DNA of 64,000 nt, taken from NCBI RefSeq assembly GCF_036555685.1, contig NZ_DATBKY010000315.1, positions 1-64,000 of the forward strand, in the 5' to 3' direction. The notes beneath the pieces were generated by a model. The model did not search any database, was not told the DNA's origin, and saw only the letters and a list, made by a program, of their open reading frames with translations. This stretch comes from Actinophytocola sp036555685 (lineage in GTDB: Bacteria > Actinomycetota > Actinomycetes > Mycobacteriales > Pseudonocardiaceae). The translations under genes and the position numbers were made by a program. Below are positions 56,471 through 64,000 of this stretch, in pieces. The number at the start of each line of letters is the position of its first letter. Position 1 is the first letter of the stretch.

Positions 56471-57523
56471 TCAGGCCGAGTCGCGGACCGCCAGCGTCAC
56501 CGGGAGCATGATCGTGTCCGGGCGGACCGGCTCGCCGGCCAGCAGGGCCATCAGCCGCTTGACCATCTGGTGGATCTGCTCGCGTGGGTCCTGGTGCACG
56601 GATGTCAGCGGCGGGCTCATCGCCGGCGCCACCGACGGGTTGTCGTCGAAGCCGACCACGCCCACGTCGTCGGGTACCGTGCGGCCCGCGCGGCGCAGGG
56701 CCTGCAGCGCGCCGGCCGCCATCAGGTCGCTCGCCGCGAAAACGCCGTCCAGGTCCGGCGCGCGCTCGAGCAGCGCGGTGATCGCCCGCTCGCCGCTCGC
56801 CATCGTGAAGTCGCCCGCCTCGGACAGTCCGGTGTGGTCGATCCCCGCCTCCTCGAGCGCCTCCCGCCACCCCGCCAGGCGGTCCGCGGCGGCCGGGTGG
56901 TCGAGCATGCCGGTGACCGTGGCGATCCGCCGCCGGCCGGTCTGCAGCAGGTGCCGCACGGCGAGCCGCGCGCCGGCCCGGTTGTCGAAGTCGACCGCGT
57001 GCGTGCCGCGCGACTTCGTGCCCGGCCGGCCGCCGAACACGACCGGCACGCGCAGCAGCCGCAGCGCCGTCGGCAGCGGGTCGCCCTGGTGCGGCGCGAA
57101 CACCAGCGCGCCGTCGACGTGGCCGCCCTCGAGGAAGCGGATGGTGCGCGGCACGTCGTCGCGGCTGTCGACGAACATCAACAGCATCTGCACGCCGGTC
57201 GCCGCCAGCTCCCGGTACGCCGCGTGCATGACCGTCGCGAAGTACGGGTCGTCCAGGACCTTCGCCTCCGGCTCGGACAGCACGACGGCGACCGCGTCGG
57301 TCCGTCTGGTGACGAGCGACCGCGCGGCCTGGTTGGGGGAGTAGCCGAGGTCGCGGGCCGCGTCGAGCACCTTCGCCCGCGAGCGTGGGCTGACATAGGC
57401 GTCGTCGTTGAGCGCGCGGGACGCGGTCGACCGGGAGACGCCGGCGTAGGCGGCGACGTCCTCGAGCGTCGGGCGCTCGTCCTGGGAGCAACGAGGGGGC
57501 ACCCGCAGAGTGTAGCGGGGCAT
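56471..57523 (-). CDS. cebR: LacI-family regulator CebR
   Basis: 350 residues. N-terminal HTH (TLEDVAAYAGVSRSTASRALNDDAYVSPRSRAKVLDAARDLGYSPNQAARSL) and a periplasmic-binding-like effector domain. Divergent from cebE with two operators that match the Streptomyces CebR box (TGGGAGCGCTCCCA). It likely represses the cellobiose operon until cellobiose/cellotriose binds. ATG 57523 lies beside the first box; a GTG at 57502 is an alternative start. Confidence 0.9.
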   Translation of the reverse strand: MPRYTLRVPPRCSQDERPTLEDVAAYAGVSRSTASRALNDDAYVSPRSRAKVLDAARDLGYSPNQAARSLVTRRTDAVAVVLSEPEAKVLDDPYFATVMHAAYRELAATGVQMLLMFVDSRDDVPRTIRFLEGGHVDGALVFAPHQGDPLPTALRLLRVPVVFGGRPGTKSRGTHAVDFDNRAGARLAVRHLLQTGRRRIATVTGMLDHPAAADRLAGWREALEEAGIDHTGLSEAGDFTMASGERAITALLERAPDLDGVFAASDLMAAGALQALRRAGRTVPDDVGVVGFDDNPSVAPAMSPPLTSVHQDPREQIHQMVKRLMALLAGEPVRPDTIMLPVTLAVRDSA

Positions 57524-57629
57524 TCTGGGAGCGCTCCCTAACGAACAGGTCAACGTCCGCCTGGTTCTCCTTGACAGCAAACGTAGACGGGGACACACTC
57601 AGAACTCCCATTCTGGGAGCGCTCCCAGA
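57524..57629. promoter_or_regulatory. Two CebR boxes and cebE promoter
   Basis: Box 1 TCTGGGAGC-GCTCCCTAA at 57524-57541; box 2 TCTGGGAGCGCTCCCAGA at 57612-57629, a perfect 18-bp palindrome containing the known 14-bp CebR box TGGGAGCGCTCCCA. A promoter TTGACA (57571-57576) - 17 bp - CACACT (57594-57599) for cebE places box 2 just after the likely start site, and box 1 is at the cebR start. Confidence 0.88.
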
Positions 57630-57656
57630 CGACTTCGTCAGCAAGGGACAACTGAC

Positions 57657-58952
57657 GTGCGACGACAGCAAACACGGGTGTTAGCCGGCGCGATCGCCCT
57701 TGCCGCGGTGGCCGGGCTGACCGCCTGCGGCGAGGACGGAAACAGTGGTGGCTCGGGTGGCGGCGGGGGCCAGATCGAGCTCACGATCGGGACGTTCACC
57801 GAGTTCGGGTACGAGGACCTGCTCCCCGAGTACGAGCGGCTCCATCCCAACATCAAGATCACGCACCACAAGACGGGCCAGGGCGGCCCGTACCACCAGC
57901 AGCTGCTCACCAAGCTCGCGGCGGGCTCCGGCCTGGAGGACGTCGTCGCGATCGAGGAGGGGCACCTCCCCGACGTCATCGACAAGCCGCAGCTGTTCAA
58001 CAACCTGGCCGACATCGGCCCGAAGGACGTGAAGCCGGACCGCTGGCTGGACTGGAAGTACCAGGCCGGCACGGCCAAGGACGGCACGTGGATCGGCTAC
58101 GGCACCGACATCGGCCCGCTCGCGATGTGCTACCGCAAGGACCTGTTCGCGAAGGCCGGCCTGCCCTCCGACCCCGAGGCGGTCAAGCCGCTGTTCGAGT
58201 CCTGGGACTCCTACTTCGCGGCCGGCGACAAGTACGTGAAGGCCACCGGCAAGGCCTGGTTCGACTCCGACTCGCAGATCTTCAACTCGATGCAGAACCA
58301 GCTCGAGACCGGCTACCTGAACAAGGACGACGAGCTCGTCATCGAGTCCAACCCGGACATCAAGAAGAACTGGGACCAGGTGACGGCGGCCGGCAAGCGC
58401 GGCCAGACCGCGAAGCTGGTGGCGTTCAGTCCGGAGTGGAACAACGGGTTCAAGGTCGGCGCGTTCGCCACGAAGACCTGCCCGTCGTGGATGCTCGGCG
58501 TGGTCACCGAGCAGGCGGGCCCGGCGAACGCCGGCAAGTGGGCGGTTACCGACGCGTTCCCGGGTGGCGGCGGCAACTGGGGCGGCTCGTACCTGGCCGT
58601 GCCCAAGCAGAGCCAGCACCCCAAGGAGGCGGCGGCGCTCGCGGCGTGGCTGACCGCGCCGGAGCAGCAGATCAAGGCATTCCAGAAGACCGGCAACTTC
58701 CCGAGCCAGGTCGAGGCGCTGTCCTCGCCGGAGCTGGCCGCCACGACGAACGAGTACTTCGGCAACGTCAAGACCGGCGTGCTCTTCGCCGCGCAGGCGC
58801 AGAAGGTCGGCCAGGCCCAGTACAAGGGCCCGGGTGACGGCCAGATCCAGGAGAACGCGACGAGCCCGGCGCTGCAGGCCGTCGAGCAGGGCAAGTCGGC
58901 CGACGAAGGCTGGCAGCAGGCGGTCGACGCGGCCGAGCGGATCGCCGGCTGA
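57657..58952 (+). CDS. cebE: Cellobiose ABC transporter substrate-binding lipoprotein
   Basis: 431 residues. Lipobox LTAC (GLTACGED, residue ~23), then a class 2 extracellular sugar-binding domain (IELTIGTFTEFGYEDLLPEYERLHPNIKITHHKTGQGG..., DVVAIEEGHLPDVIDKPQLF, WIGYGTDIGPLAMCYRKDLFAKAGLPSDPE). CebE-like because of context: CebR box upstream, CebF/CebG permeases and a GH1 beta-glucosidase downstream. GTG start, AAGGGACAA upstream. Confidence 0.9.
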   Translation: MRRQQTRVLAGAIALAAVAGLTACGEDGNSGGSGGGGGQIELTIGTFTEFGYEDLLPEYERLHPNIKITHHKTGQGGPYHQQLLTKLAAGSGLEDVVAIEEGHLPDVIDKPQLFNNLADIGPKDVKPDRWLDWKYQAGTAKDGTWIGYGTDIGPLAMCYRKDLFAKAGLPSDPEAVKPLFESWDSYFAAGDKYVKATGKAWFDSDSQIFNSMQNQLETGYLNKDDELVIESNPDIKKNWDQVTAAGKRGQTAKLVAFSPEWNNGFKVGAFATKTCPSWMLGVVTEQAGPANAGKWAVTDAFPGGGGNWGGSYLAVPKQSQHPKEAAALAAWLTAPEQQIKAFQKTGNFPSQVEALSSPELAATTNEYFGNVKTGVLFAAQAQKVGQAQYKGPGDGQIQENATSPALQAVEQGKSADEGWQQAVDAAERIAG

Positions 58953-59962
58953 TGACTGGTCCGGTGATCGCGGACACGGAGCGGGCGCCGAGCAGGGCGG
59001 CGCCCGCTCCGCCCCCGCCTCGTCGACCGCGGCTGACCTGGCGGCAGCGGTTGAGCGTGGCGGACGTGAAGTGGTCGCCGTACCTCTACATCGCGCCGTT
59101 CTTCGTCCTCTTCGGCGTGGTGGGCCTGTTCCCGCTGCTGTACACCGGTTACCTGTCGCTGTTCGACCGGGACCTGCTCGACGTGGACAGCACGTGGGTG
59201 GGGCTCGCGAACTACGGCACGCTGTTCGCCGACGCGCAGTTCTGGAACTCGCTGGTCAACACGATCAGCATCTTCCTGCTCTCGACCGTCCCGCAGATCG
59301 TCATCGCGGTGCTGCTCGCGGCGTTGCTCAACTCCCGGCTGCGGCTGCCGACCGCATGGCGGGTCGGCGTGCTCCTGCCGTACGTGGTGAGCCTCGTGGC
59401 GGTCGGCATCATCTTCGCCAACCTGTTCGGGCCGAACTACGGGCTCGTCAACGGCATCCTCGAGGGGCTCGGGTTCGACCGGATCGACTGGCAGGGCAAC
59501 AGGTTCGCCTCGCACGTGGCGATCGCGACGATGGTCAACTGGCGGTGGACGGGCTACAACGCGCTGATCGTGCTGGCCGCCATGAAGGCGATCCCGCGCG
59601 ACATCACCGAGGCCGCGCTGATCGACGGCGCGGGTGCGGTGCGGCGGTTCTTCTCGGTCACGCTGCCGCTGCTGCGCCCGACGCTGATCTTCGTGGTGGT
59701 CACCTCGACCATCGGCGGGCTGCAGATCTTCACCGAGCCCAAGCTGTTCGACGCGATGCCGGGCTCCAACAACGGCGGATCGTCCAACCAGTTCCAGACG
59801 ATCACGCTGTACATGTACCAGACCGCCTTCGAGACCCAGCACCTCGGCTACGCGTCGGCCATCGCGTGGGTGCTGTTCCTGCTCATCATCGTGATCGCGG
59901 TGATCAACTTCCTGCTCACCCGGCGGATCGCGTCGGCAGGTGTCGAGGAGGACGCGCGATGA
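58952..59962 (+). CDS. cebF: Cellobiose ABC transporter permease
   Basis: 336 residues, MalF-type permease with a Pro-rich N-terminal extension and about six helices. EAA loop EAALIDGAGAVRRFFSVTLPLLRP couples to the ATPase. ATG overlaps the cebE stop by one base (58952). The ATPase subunit (MsiK) is normally encoded elsewhere in actinomycetes. Confidence 0.93.
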   Translation: MTGPVIADTERAPSRAAPAPPPPRRPRLTWRQRLSVADVKWSPYLYIAPFFVLFGVVGLFPLLYTGYLSLFDRDLLDVDSTWVGLANYGTLFADAQFWNSLVNTISIFLLSTVPQIVIAVLLAALLNSRLRLPTAWRVGVLLPYVVSLVAVGIIFANLFGPNYGLVNGILEGLGFDRIDWQGNRFASHVAIATMVNWRWTGYNALIVLAAMKAIPRDITEAALIDGAGAVRRFFSVTLPLLRPTLIFVVVTSTIGGLQIFTEPKLFDAMPGSNNGGSSNQFQTITLYMYQTAFETQHLGYASAIAWVLFLLIIVIAVINFLLTRRIASAGVEEDAR

Positions 59963-60825
59963 CGGCCCTGACGGTCGCGGTCCGGCGGAACACGGTCGAC
60001 GCCACTGGCGCGAAGCGGGCCCGGTTCTGGGTGTACGGCCTGCTGATCGCATTCATCGTGGGCTCGATCTTCCCGTTCTACTGGCAGTTCCTCGTGGCGA
60101 GCCGGGACAGCTCGATGCTCACCGAGCAGGTGCCGCCGCTGGTGCCCGGCGGCAACTTCTTCGCCAACGCGGCGCGGGTGTTCGACTCGGTGTCGTTCTG
60201 GAAGGCACTCGGCAACAGCGTGGTCGTGTCCGGCACCGTCACGCTGACGACGGTGCTGTTCTCGACGCTCGCCGGGTTCGCCTTCGCCAAGCTGCGCTTC
60301 CGCGGGCGCAACGCGCTGTTCCTGTTCGTGGTGGCGACGCTCGCCGTGCCCACGCAACTCGGCATCATCCCGCTGTACATGGCGATGTCGGAGTTCGGCT
60401 GGGCCGGCGAGCTGCAGGCCGTGATCGTGCCGAACCTGGTCACCGCGATCGGCGTGTTCTGGATGCGCCAGTACACGATGCAGGTGGTGCCCTACGAGCT
60501 CATCGAAGCGGCCAGAGTGGACGGTTGTTCGATGCTGCGGGTGTACTGGCACGTGGTGCTCCCGGCCGTGCGGCCCGCGGCCGCGTTTCTCGGCATGTTC
60601 ACGTTCATGACGTCGTGGAACGACTTCCTGTGGCCGCTGGTGGTGCTGAACGCGGAGAACCCGACCGTGCAGATCGCGCTCGAGCGGCTGCAGAGCGGGT
60701 TCTACATCGACTACTCGCTGGTGCTCGCCGGAACGACGCTCGCGACCATTCCGATCCTGATCGTTTTCATAGTGCTCGGCCGCCAGATCGTGGCCGGGAT
60801 CATGCAAGGCGCCGTGAAGGGGTGA
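59959..60825 (+). CDS. cebG: Cellobiose ABC transporter permease
   Basis: 288 residues, MalG-type permease. Six helices; EAA loop EAARVDGCSMLRVYWHVVLPAVRP. ATG overlaps the cebF stop (ATGA). Completes the importer with CebE/CebF and an unlinked MsiK-type ATPase (inference from the family). Confidence 0.93.
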   Translation: MTALTVAVRRNTVDATGAKRARFWVYGLLIAFIVGSIFPFYWQFLVASRDSSMLTEQVPPLVPGGNFFANAARVFDSVSFWKALGNSVVVSGTVTLTTVLFSTLAGFAFAKLRFRGRNALFLFVVATLAVPTQLGIIPLYMAMSEFGWAGELQAVIVPNLVTAIGVFWMRQYTMQVVPYELIEAARVDGCSMLRVYWHVVLPAVRPAAAFLGMFTFMTSWNDFLWPLVVLNAENPTVQIALERLQSGFYIDYSLVLAGTTLATIPILIVFIVLGRQIVAGIMQGAVKG

Positions 60826-60827
60826 CC

Positions 60828-62228
60828 ATGTCAGTAGTGCCATCCTCCGTTTCGTCGCAGGAGTCGGTGTCGCTCCGCTTTCCCACCGGCTTCGTCTGGG
60901 GCGCCGCCACGGCGTCGTTCCAGATCGAGGGTGCGACCACTGTGGACGGGAGGACGGACTCCATCTGGGACGAGTTCTGCCGCCGCCCCGGCGCGGTCGC
61001 GAACGGCGACACCGGCGAGCCGGGCGCGGACCACTACCGCCGGTACCAGGCGGACGTCGACCTGATGACCTCGCTCGGGCTGGGCGCGTACCGGTTCTCG
61101 GTTGCCTGGCCCCGGGTGCGGCCCGACGGCGGCGCGGTGAACCCGGCCGGGCTGGACTTCTACGACCGGCTCGTGGACGCGTTGCTGGCGGCGGGCATCT
61201 CGCCGTGGGCGACGCTGTACCACTGGGACCTGCCGCAGGCGCTGGAGGAGGCCGGCGGCTGGACCTCGCGGGACACGGCGTACCGGTTCGCCGACTACGT
61301 CGACTCGGTGGTCGAGCGGCTCGGCGACCGCGTGGCCGGCTGGCTGACGCTGAACGAGCCGTGGTGCTCCGCCTTCGCCGGGTACGCTTCGGGCCGGCAC
61401 GCGCCGGGCGTGGCGTCGCCGACCGCGGCCGTCTCGGCCGTCCACCACCTCCTGCTGGCACACGGCCTGGGGATGGAGCGCATCCGCGCGCACGCGCCCG
61501 GCACGCCTGCGGGGATCACGCTGAACCTGTTCCCGGTGGCCGCGGTCTCGCCGGCCGACGAGGACGCCGCGCGGCGGGTGGACGGCCTGCAGAACCGGAT
61601 CTTCCTGGACCCGGTGCTGCGCGGCGCCTACCCGGACGACGTGCTGATGGATCTGGCGCCCTACGGCCTGGCCGGGTTGGTGCGGGACGGGGACATGGCG
61701 ACGATCGGCACCCCGGTCGACATGCTCGGCGTGAACTACTACCGGCCGCTGCTCGTCGCGGCGCCGCTCGTCTCGCCGGACGAACCGTCCGAGTGGGTCG
61801 GCGTCGAGGGCGTGCGCTTCCTGCCGAGCGGGCTGCCGCGGACCGAGCTGGGCTGGGAGGTCTCACCGGCCGGCCTGACGGACCTGTTGCTGCGGCTGCG
61901 CGACGAGTACCCGAGGCTGCCGCTGTACATCACGGAGAACGGCGCGGCGTATCCCGACGCCGTCGGGCCGGACGGCCAGGTCCGCGACACGGACCGGCTG
62001 GCCTATCTCGACGGTCACCTGCGTGCGGCCCACGCGGCGCTCCGGCAGGGGGTGGACCTGCGTGGGTACTTCTGCTGGTCGCTGCTGGACAACCTGGAGT
62101 GGGCCGAGGGCTATGCCAAGCGGTTCGGCCTGGTGCACGTGGACTTCGAGACGCAGGCGCGCACCGTGAAGGAGAGCGCCCGCTGGTATGCCGGCGTGAT
62201 CGCGCGCAACGGCCTGCCCGCGGCGTAG
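60828..62228 (+). CDS. bglC: GH1 beta-glucosidase
   Basis: 466 residues, glycoside hydrolase family 1. Acid/base Glu177 in LTLNEPW, nucleophile Glu370 in YITENGAA, N-terminal FVWGAATASFQIEGA, and C-terminal GYFCWSLLDNLEWAEGYAKRFGLVHVDF. It cleaves imported cellobiose/cellotriose to glucose. ATG two bases after the cebG stop. In Streptomyces bglC is also in the CebR regulon. Confidence 0.95.
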   Translation: MSVVPSSVSSQESVSLRFPTGFVWGAATASFQIEGATTVDGRTDSIWDEFCRRPGAVANGDTGEPGADHYRRYQADVDLMTSLGLGAYRFSVAWPRVRPDGGAVNPAGLDFYDRLVDALLAAGISPWATLYHWDLPQALEEAGGWTSRDTAYRFADYVDSVVERLGDRVAGWLTLNEPWCSAFAGYASGRHAPGVASPTAAVSAVHHLLLAHGLGMERIRAHAPGTPAGITLNLFPVAAVSPADEDAARRVDGLQNRIFLDPVLRGAYPDDVLMDLAPYGLAGLVRDGDMATIGTPVDMLGVNYYRPLLVAAPLVSPDEPSEWVGVEGVRFLPSGLPRTELGWEVSPAGLTDLLLRLRDEYPRLPLYITENGAAYPDAVGPDGQVRDTDRLAYLDGHLRAAHAALRQGVDLRGYFCWSLLDNLEWAEGYAKRFGLVHVDFETQARTVKESARWYAGVIARNGLPAA

Positions 62229-62237
62229 GCGCCCGGG

Positions 62238-62290
62238 GGTGGGAGGGAAACGCCCGGCCGCGACCGCACCCGCGGCCGGGCTCCCACCCG
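62238..62290. terminator. Long hairpin terminator after bglC
   Basis: GCCCGGCCGCG (62252-62262) pairs with CGCGGCCGGGC (62271-62281) over an 8-base loop, extended by GGGTGGGAG ... CTCCCACCC outer arms. Located 10-60 bases after bglC and before the convergent zur, it can end both. Confidence 0.8.
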
Positions 62291-62333
62291 CCACTTCAGT
62301 CGGTGTTGTTGGTCGGCCTTGTTGGTCGGCTCG

Positions 62334-62753
62334 CTAGTCGCGGCAGTTGCTGGCGCAGCCCTCGCAGGTGCCGAAGACCTCGACGGTGTGGCTGATCTCC
62401 GAGAACCCGTTCTCCGCGGCGACCTTCTCGGCCCACTTCTCCACCGCGGGACCCTCGACCTCGACCGTGCGCCCGCAGCTCCGGCACACCAGGTGGTGAT
62501 GGTGGTGGCTGGAACAGCGCCGGTAGACCGCCTCGCCGCCACGGATGCGCAGCACGTCGACCTCGCCGGCGTCGGCGAGGGACTGCAGCGTGCGGTAGAC
62601 CGTCGTCAGGCCGATACCCTCGCCCCGGCCGCGCAGCTCCTCGTGCAGCTCCTGCGCCGAGCGGAACTCCTCCAGCTGTTCGAGCAGGCTCGCGACCGCG
62701 GCACGCTGCTTGGTCGACCGGCGGCCGGGGACCGAGGGGGAGGAGCCACTCAC
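62334..62753 (-). CDS. zur: Zinc uptake regulator Zur (FurB)
   Basis: 139 residues, Fur family. DNA-binding region GIGLTTVYRTLQSLADAGEVDVLRI, metal site SSHHHHHLVCRSC, structural zinc CRSC and CEGC. In mycobacteria zur is downstream of smtB, exactly as here. GTG 62753 with GAGGAGG upstream. It represses zinc uptake genes. Confidence 0.93.
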   Translation of the reverse strand: MSGSSPSVPGRRSTKQRAAVASLLEQLEEFRSAQELHEELRGRGEGIGLTTVYRTLQSLADAGEVDVLRIRGGEAVYRRCSSHHHHHLVCRSCGRTVEVEGPAVEKWAEKVAAENGFSEISHTVEVFGTCEGCASNCRD

Positions 62754-62779
62754 GACGCCTCCTCGCGGACTCGGTGATG

Positions 62780-62883
62780 CCGCTCGCGACCGCCGTGCGC
62801 CATCGGTTCGCTCGCTCGCCGGCCCTGCGTCGTTGGTTCGCTCGCATGCTCGCGCCGTGTCGTTGGTTCGCTCGCATGCTCGC
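62780..62883. repeat. ~30-bp tandem repeats between smtB and zur
   Basis: GTCGTTGGTTCGCTCGCATG plus CTCGC occurs at 62829-62853 and again at 62859-62883 (30-bp period); a degenerate copy (CATCGGTTCGCTCGCTCGCC) starts near 62801. The last copy ends one base before the smtB stop. Similar GAGCGAAC-type strings are seen at the gatC-gatA junction and before recO, so this is one dispersed family. Confidence 0.75.
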
Positions 62884-63255
62884 TCACTGCGCGACGCCCT
62901 CCTCGACGTGCGCGACCGCGTCCACGACGATGTGCGCCAGGTGCTCGTCGACCAGGCGGTAGACCACCTCGCGGCCGTGCCGCTCACCGTTCACGACGCC
63001 GGCCGCCTTCAGCACGCGCAGGTGCTGGCTGATCAGCGGCTGTGCCACGCCCAGCAGCTCGACGAGCTCGTGCACGCAGCGGTCCGCCTCCCGCAGCTCC
63101 AGCACGATCGCGATCCGGACGGGCGCGGCGAGCGCGCGCAGCAGGTCGCCGGCCGCCGACATCGTGTCGCCGGGACGCTTCGCCGCCGTCGCCACCGTGG
63201 GGCGGTCGGCCTCGTGCCGCTCGTCGGCGACCGGTGACACGGCGTCCGAGGTCAC
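62884..63255 (-). CDS. smtB: ArsR/SmtB-family metal sensor
   Basis: 123 residues. Winged helix: APVRIAIVLELREADRCVHELVELLGVAQPLISQHLRVLKAAGVV. The C-terminal helix has DEHLAHIVVDAVAHVEE, the alpha5 zinc-site pattern D-x-H...H-x2-E of SmtB/CzrA-type sensors. In mycobacteria SmtB controls the smtB-zur operon. GTG 63255 with AGGAGG upstream. Stop is separated from zur by ~130 bases of repeats, unlike the tight pair in mycobacteria. Confidence 0.9.
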   Translation of the reverse strand: MTSDAVSPVADERHEADRPTVATAAKRPGDTMSAAGDLLRALAAPVRIAIVLELREADRCVHELVELLGVAQPLISQHLRVLKAAGVVNGERHGREVVYRLVDEHLAHIVVDAVAHVEEGVAQ

Positions 63256-63311
63256 GGCGCTCGTCCTCCTGGCGATAGTGGTTACCGTTGTCAACATCCT
63301 ACGTGGCGCGG

Positions 63312-63593
63312 CTAGTCCGCGAGCAGGACCGAGACGGCCACCGCTACGAGGATTGCCAGGACGAGCACCCGGCCGGCGCGCTGCCCGGGCGACAGGACGT
63401 GCCAGGTCGCCGCGATCAGCACCGCGACACCGACCGCGAGGATGCCGAGCAGCAACGCGCCCAAGGCACCGCCGACGATGACGCCGACCGCGAACACCGC
63501 CGCCACGACGAGGAACGCCACGATGGGCGTCACCCGGGCGAGCGGGCCGTTCCCGGAGAGCAACGGCGCCCTCATTGACCGCCTTTCACGCAC
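63312..63593 (-). CDS. Small three-helix membrane protein
   Basis: 93 residues with three hydrophobic segments (VTPIVAFLVVAAVFAVGVIVGG, GALLLGILAVGVAVLIAATWH, VLVLAILVAVAVSVLL) and a short PGQRAGR loop before the last. GTG at 63593 with AGGAGG 7 bases upstream decides the start. Resembles small actinobacterial membrane proteins encoded next to glyS (tentatively the DUF6703-type); function unknown. Confidence 0.7.
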   Translation of the reverse strand: MRERRSMRAPLLSGNGPLARVTPIVAFLVVAAVFAVGVIVGGALGALLLGILAVGVAVLIAATWHVLSPGQRAGRVLVLAILVAVAVSVLLAD

Positions 63594-63782
63594 CTTCTGT
63601 CCTCCTTTTGACGTAGCCATGACTACTGCGCGCAACGTTAATCCGGCCTTCAAGGCCGCACCAATCACCCGATCGGCGACGGGGCCGCCCCGATAGGCTT
63701 TGGCGGCTGTTTCCCCCCGCCGGGCCTTCCTACCGCCCCCACTCAACGTCCGGGTCCGAGCGTGCAGCAACTGGAGTGCCTG

Positions 63783-64000
63783 ATGCCCGCGGATCGCGTC
63801 GAAACCGTAGTCAACCTGTGCAAGCGTCGCGGGTTCGTCTACCCGTGTGGAGAAATCTACGGTGGCACCCGGTCGGCCTGGGACTACGGTCCCCTCGGCG
63901 TCGAGCTGAAGGCGAACATCCAACGCGAGTGGTGGCGCACGATGGTGCACCGCCGCGAGGACGTGGTCGGGCTCGACTCGTCGGTCATCCTGCCGAGGCA
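63783..64000 (+). CDS. glyS: Glycyl-tRNA synthetase, 3' end outside window
   Basis: First 72 residues visible: DRVETVVNLCKRRGFVYPCGEIYGGTRSAWDYGPLGVELKANIQREWWRTMVHRREDVVGLDSSVILPR. This is the conserved N-terminus of the dimeric class II GlyRS (motif 1 region begins). ATG start. Gene order glyS/smtB/zur matches M. tuberculosis. No T-box or other leader was recognised upstream. Confidence 0.93.
   Translation, partial: MPADRVETVVNLCKRRGFVYPCGEIYGGTRSAWDYGPLGVELKANIQREWWRTMVHRREDVVGLDSSVILPR

Noticed and set aside
63600..63782. T-box or riboswitch upstream of glyS
   Set aside because: No conserved T-box core or recognisable anticodon-pairing structure; actinobacterial glyS is not usually T-box regulated.
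1..64000. tRNA or rRNA genes
   Set aside because: No cloverleaf with a GGTTCGAATCC-type T-arm or rRNA-like segment was recognised by eye; a tRNAscan-SE/Infernal run would settle this.

Overview
The window is high-GC actinobacterial DNA carrying dense, operon-like housekeeping genes. The gene order hrcA-dnaJ-rsmE / HIT / phoH-ybeY-corC-(deaminase-like)-era-recO-uppS ... zur-smtB-glyS closely follows the Mycobacterium tuberculosis layout. The ligA-gatCAB block, with its MetE-like and ACT-domain neighbours, does the same. A SARP regulator, an XRE/DUF5753-DUF397 pair, a Streptomyces-type cebR-cebEFG-bglC cluster and many GTG/TTG starts suggest the Pseudonocardiaceae (Amycolatopsis/Saccharothrix/Lentzea-like). 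The genus assignment is inference. No rRNA, tRNA, CRISPR array or insertion sequence was recognised.

Layout. 1-3363: an S8 (subtilisin) protease, cut by the window edge, followed by a TPR-CHAT protease. 3445-7936: an operon of uncharacterised domains (DUF4178, DUF2617, DUF4247, a secreted/anchored protein, DUF350) ending in a membrane-embedded aminopropyltransferase-like enzyme. 7933-13369: QueA-like/SDR pair, a GAF kinase-NarL regulator pair behind a nested palindrome, a broken EamA transporter, TfoX-like, tandem ClpX-zinc-finger and threonine dehydratase-like proteins. 13547-21400: MetE-like protein with DasR-box-like sites upstream, a propeller protein next to a small ubiquitin-like protein ending in GG, an MFS pump/TetR pair with three operators, ligA and a GNAT. 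21461-28045: MocR regulator, methyltransferase, ACT protein, gatCAB. 28049-28393: a 16-unit mosaic repeat. 28443-36361: SARP-NB-ARC-TPR regulator, membrane and secreted proteins, dehydrogenase, DoxX, hemW.

36358-43230 is a variable island between hemW and hrcA. It holds a HEPN gene whose MNT-type partner has lost its catalytic core, a TetR/P450 pair, a nuclease-like secreted protein, a decayed TetR gene with surviving operators, an XRE/DUF397 pair and a frameshifted FtsX-ectodomain-like gene. 43255-56442 returns to conserved core genes under a CIRCE-like operator. A LigD-type polymerase gene is inserted there, and phoH is split by a 312-residue intein with class 3 hallmarks. 56471-62228 is the cellobiose regulon with two exact CebR boxes. 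62334-64000 has zur, smtB, a small membrane protein and the start of glyS.

The most notable items are the PhoH class 3 intein, the S8-CHAT pair, the HEPN/deleted-MNT remnant, the 28.05-28.39 kb repeat mosaic, the DasR-box-like pair and the DUF4178...aminopropyltransferase operon.
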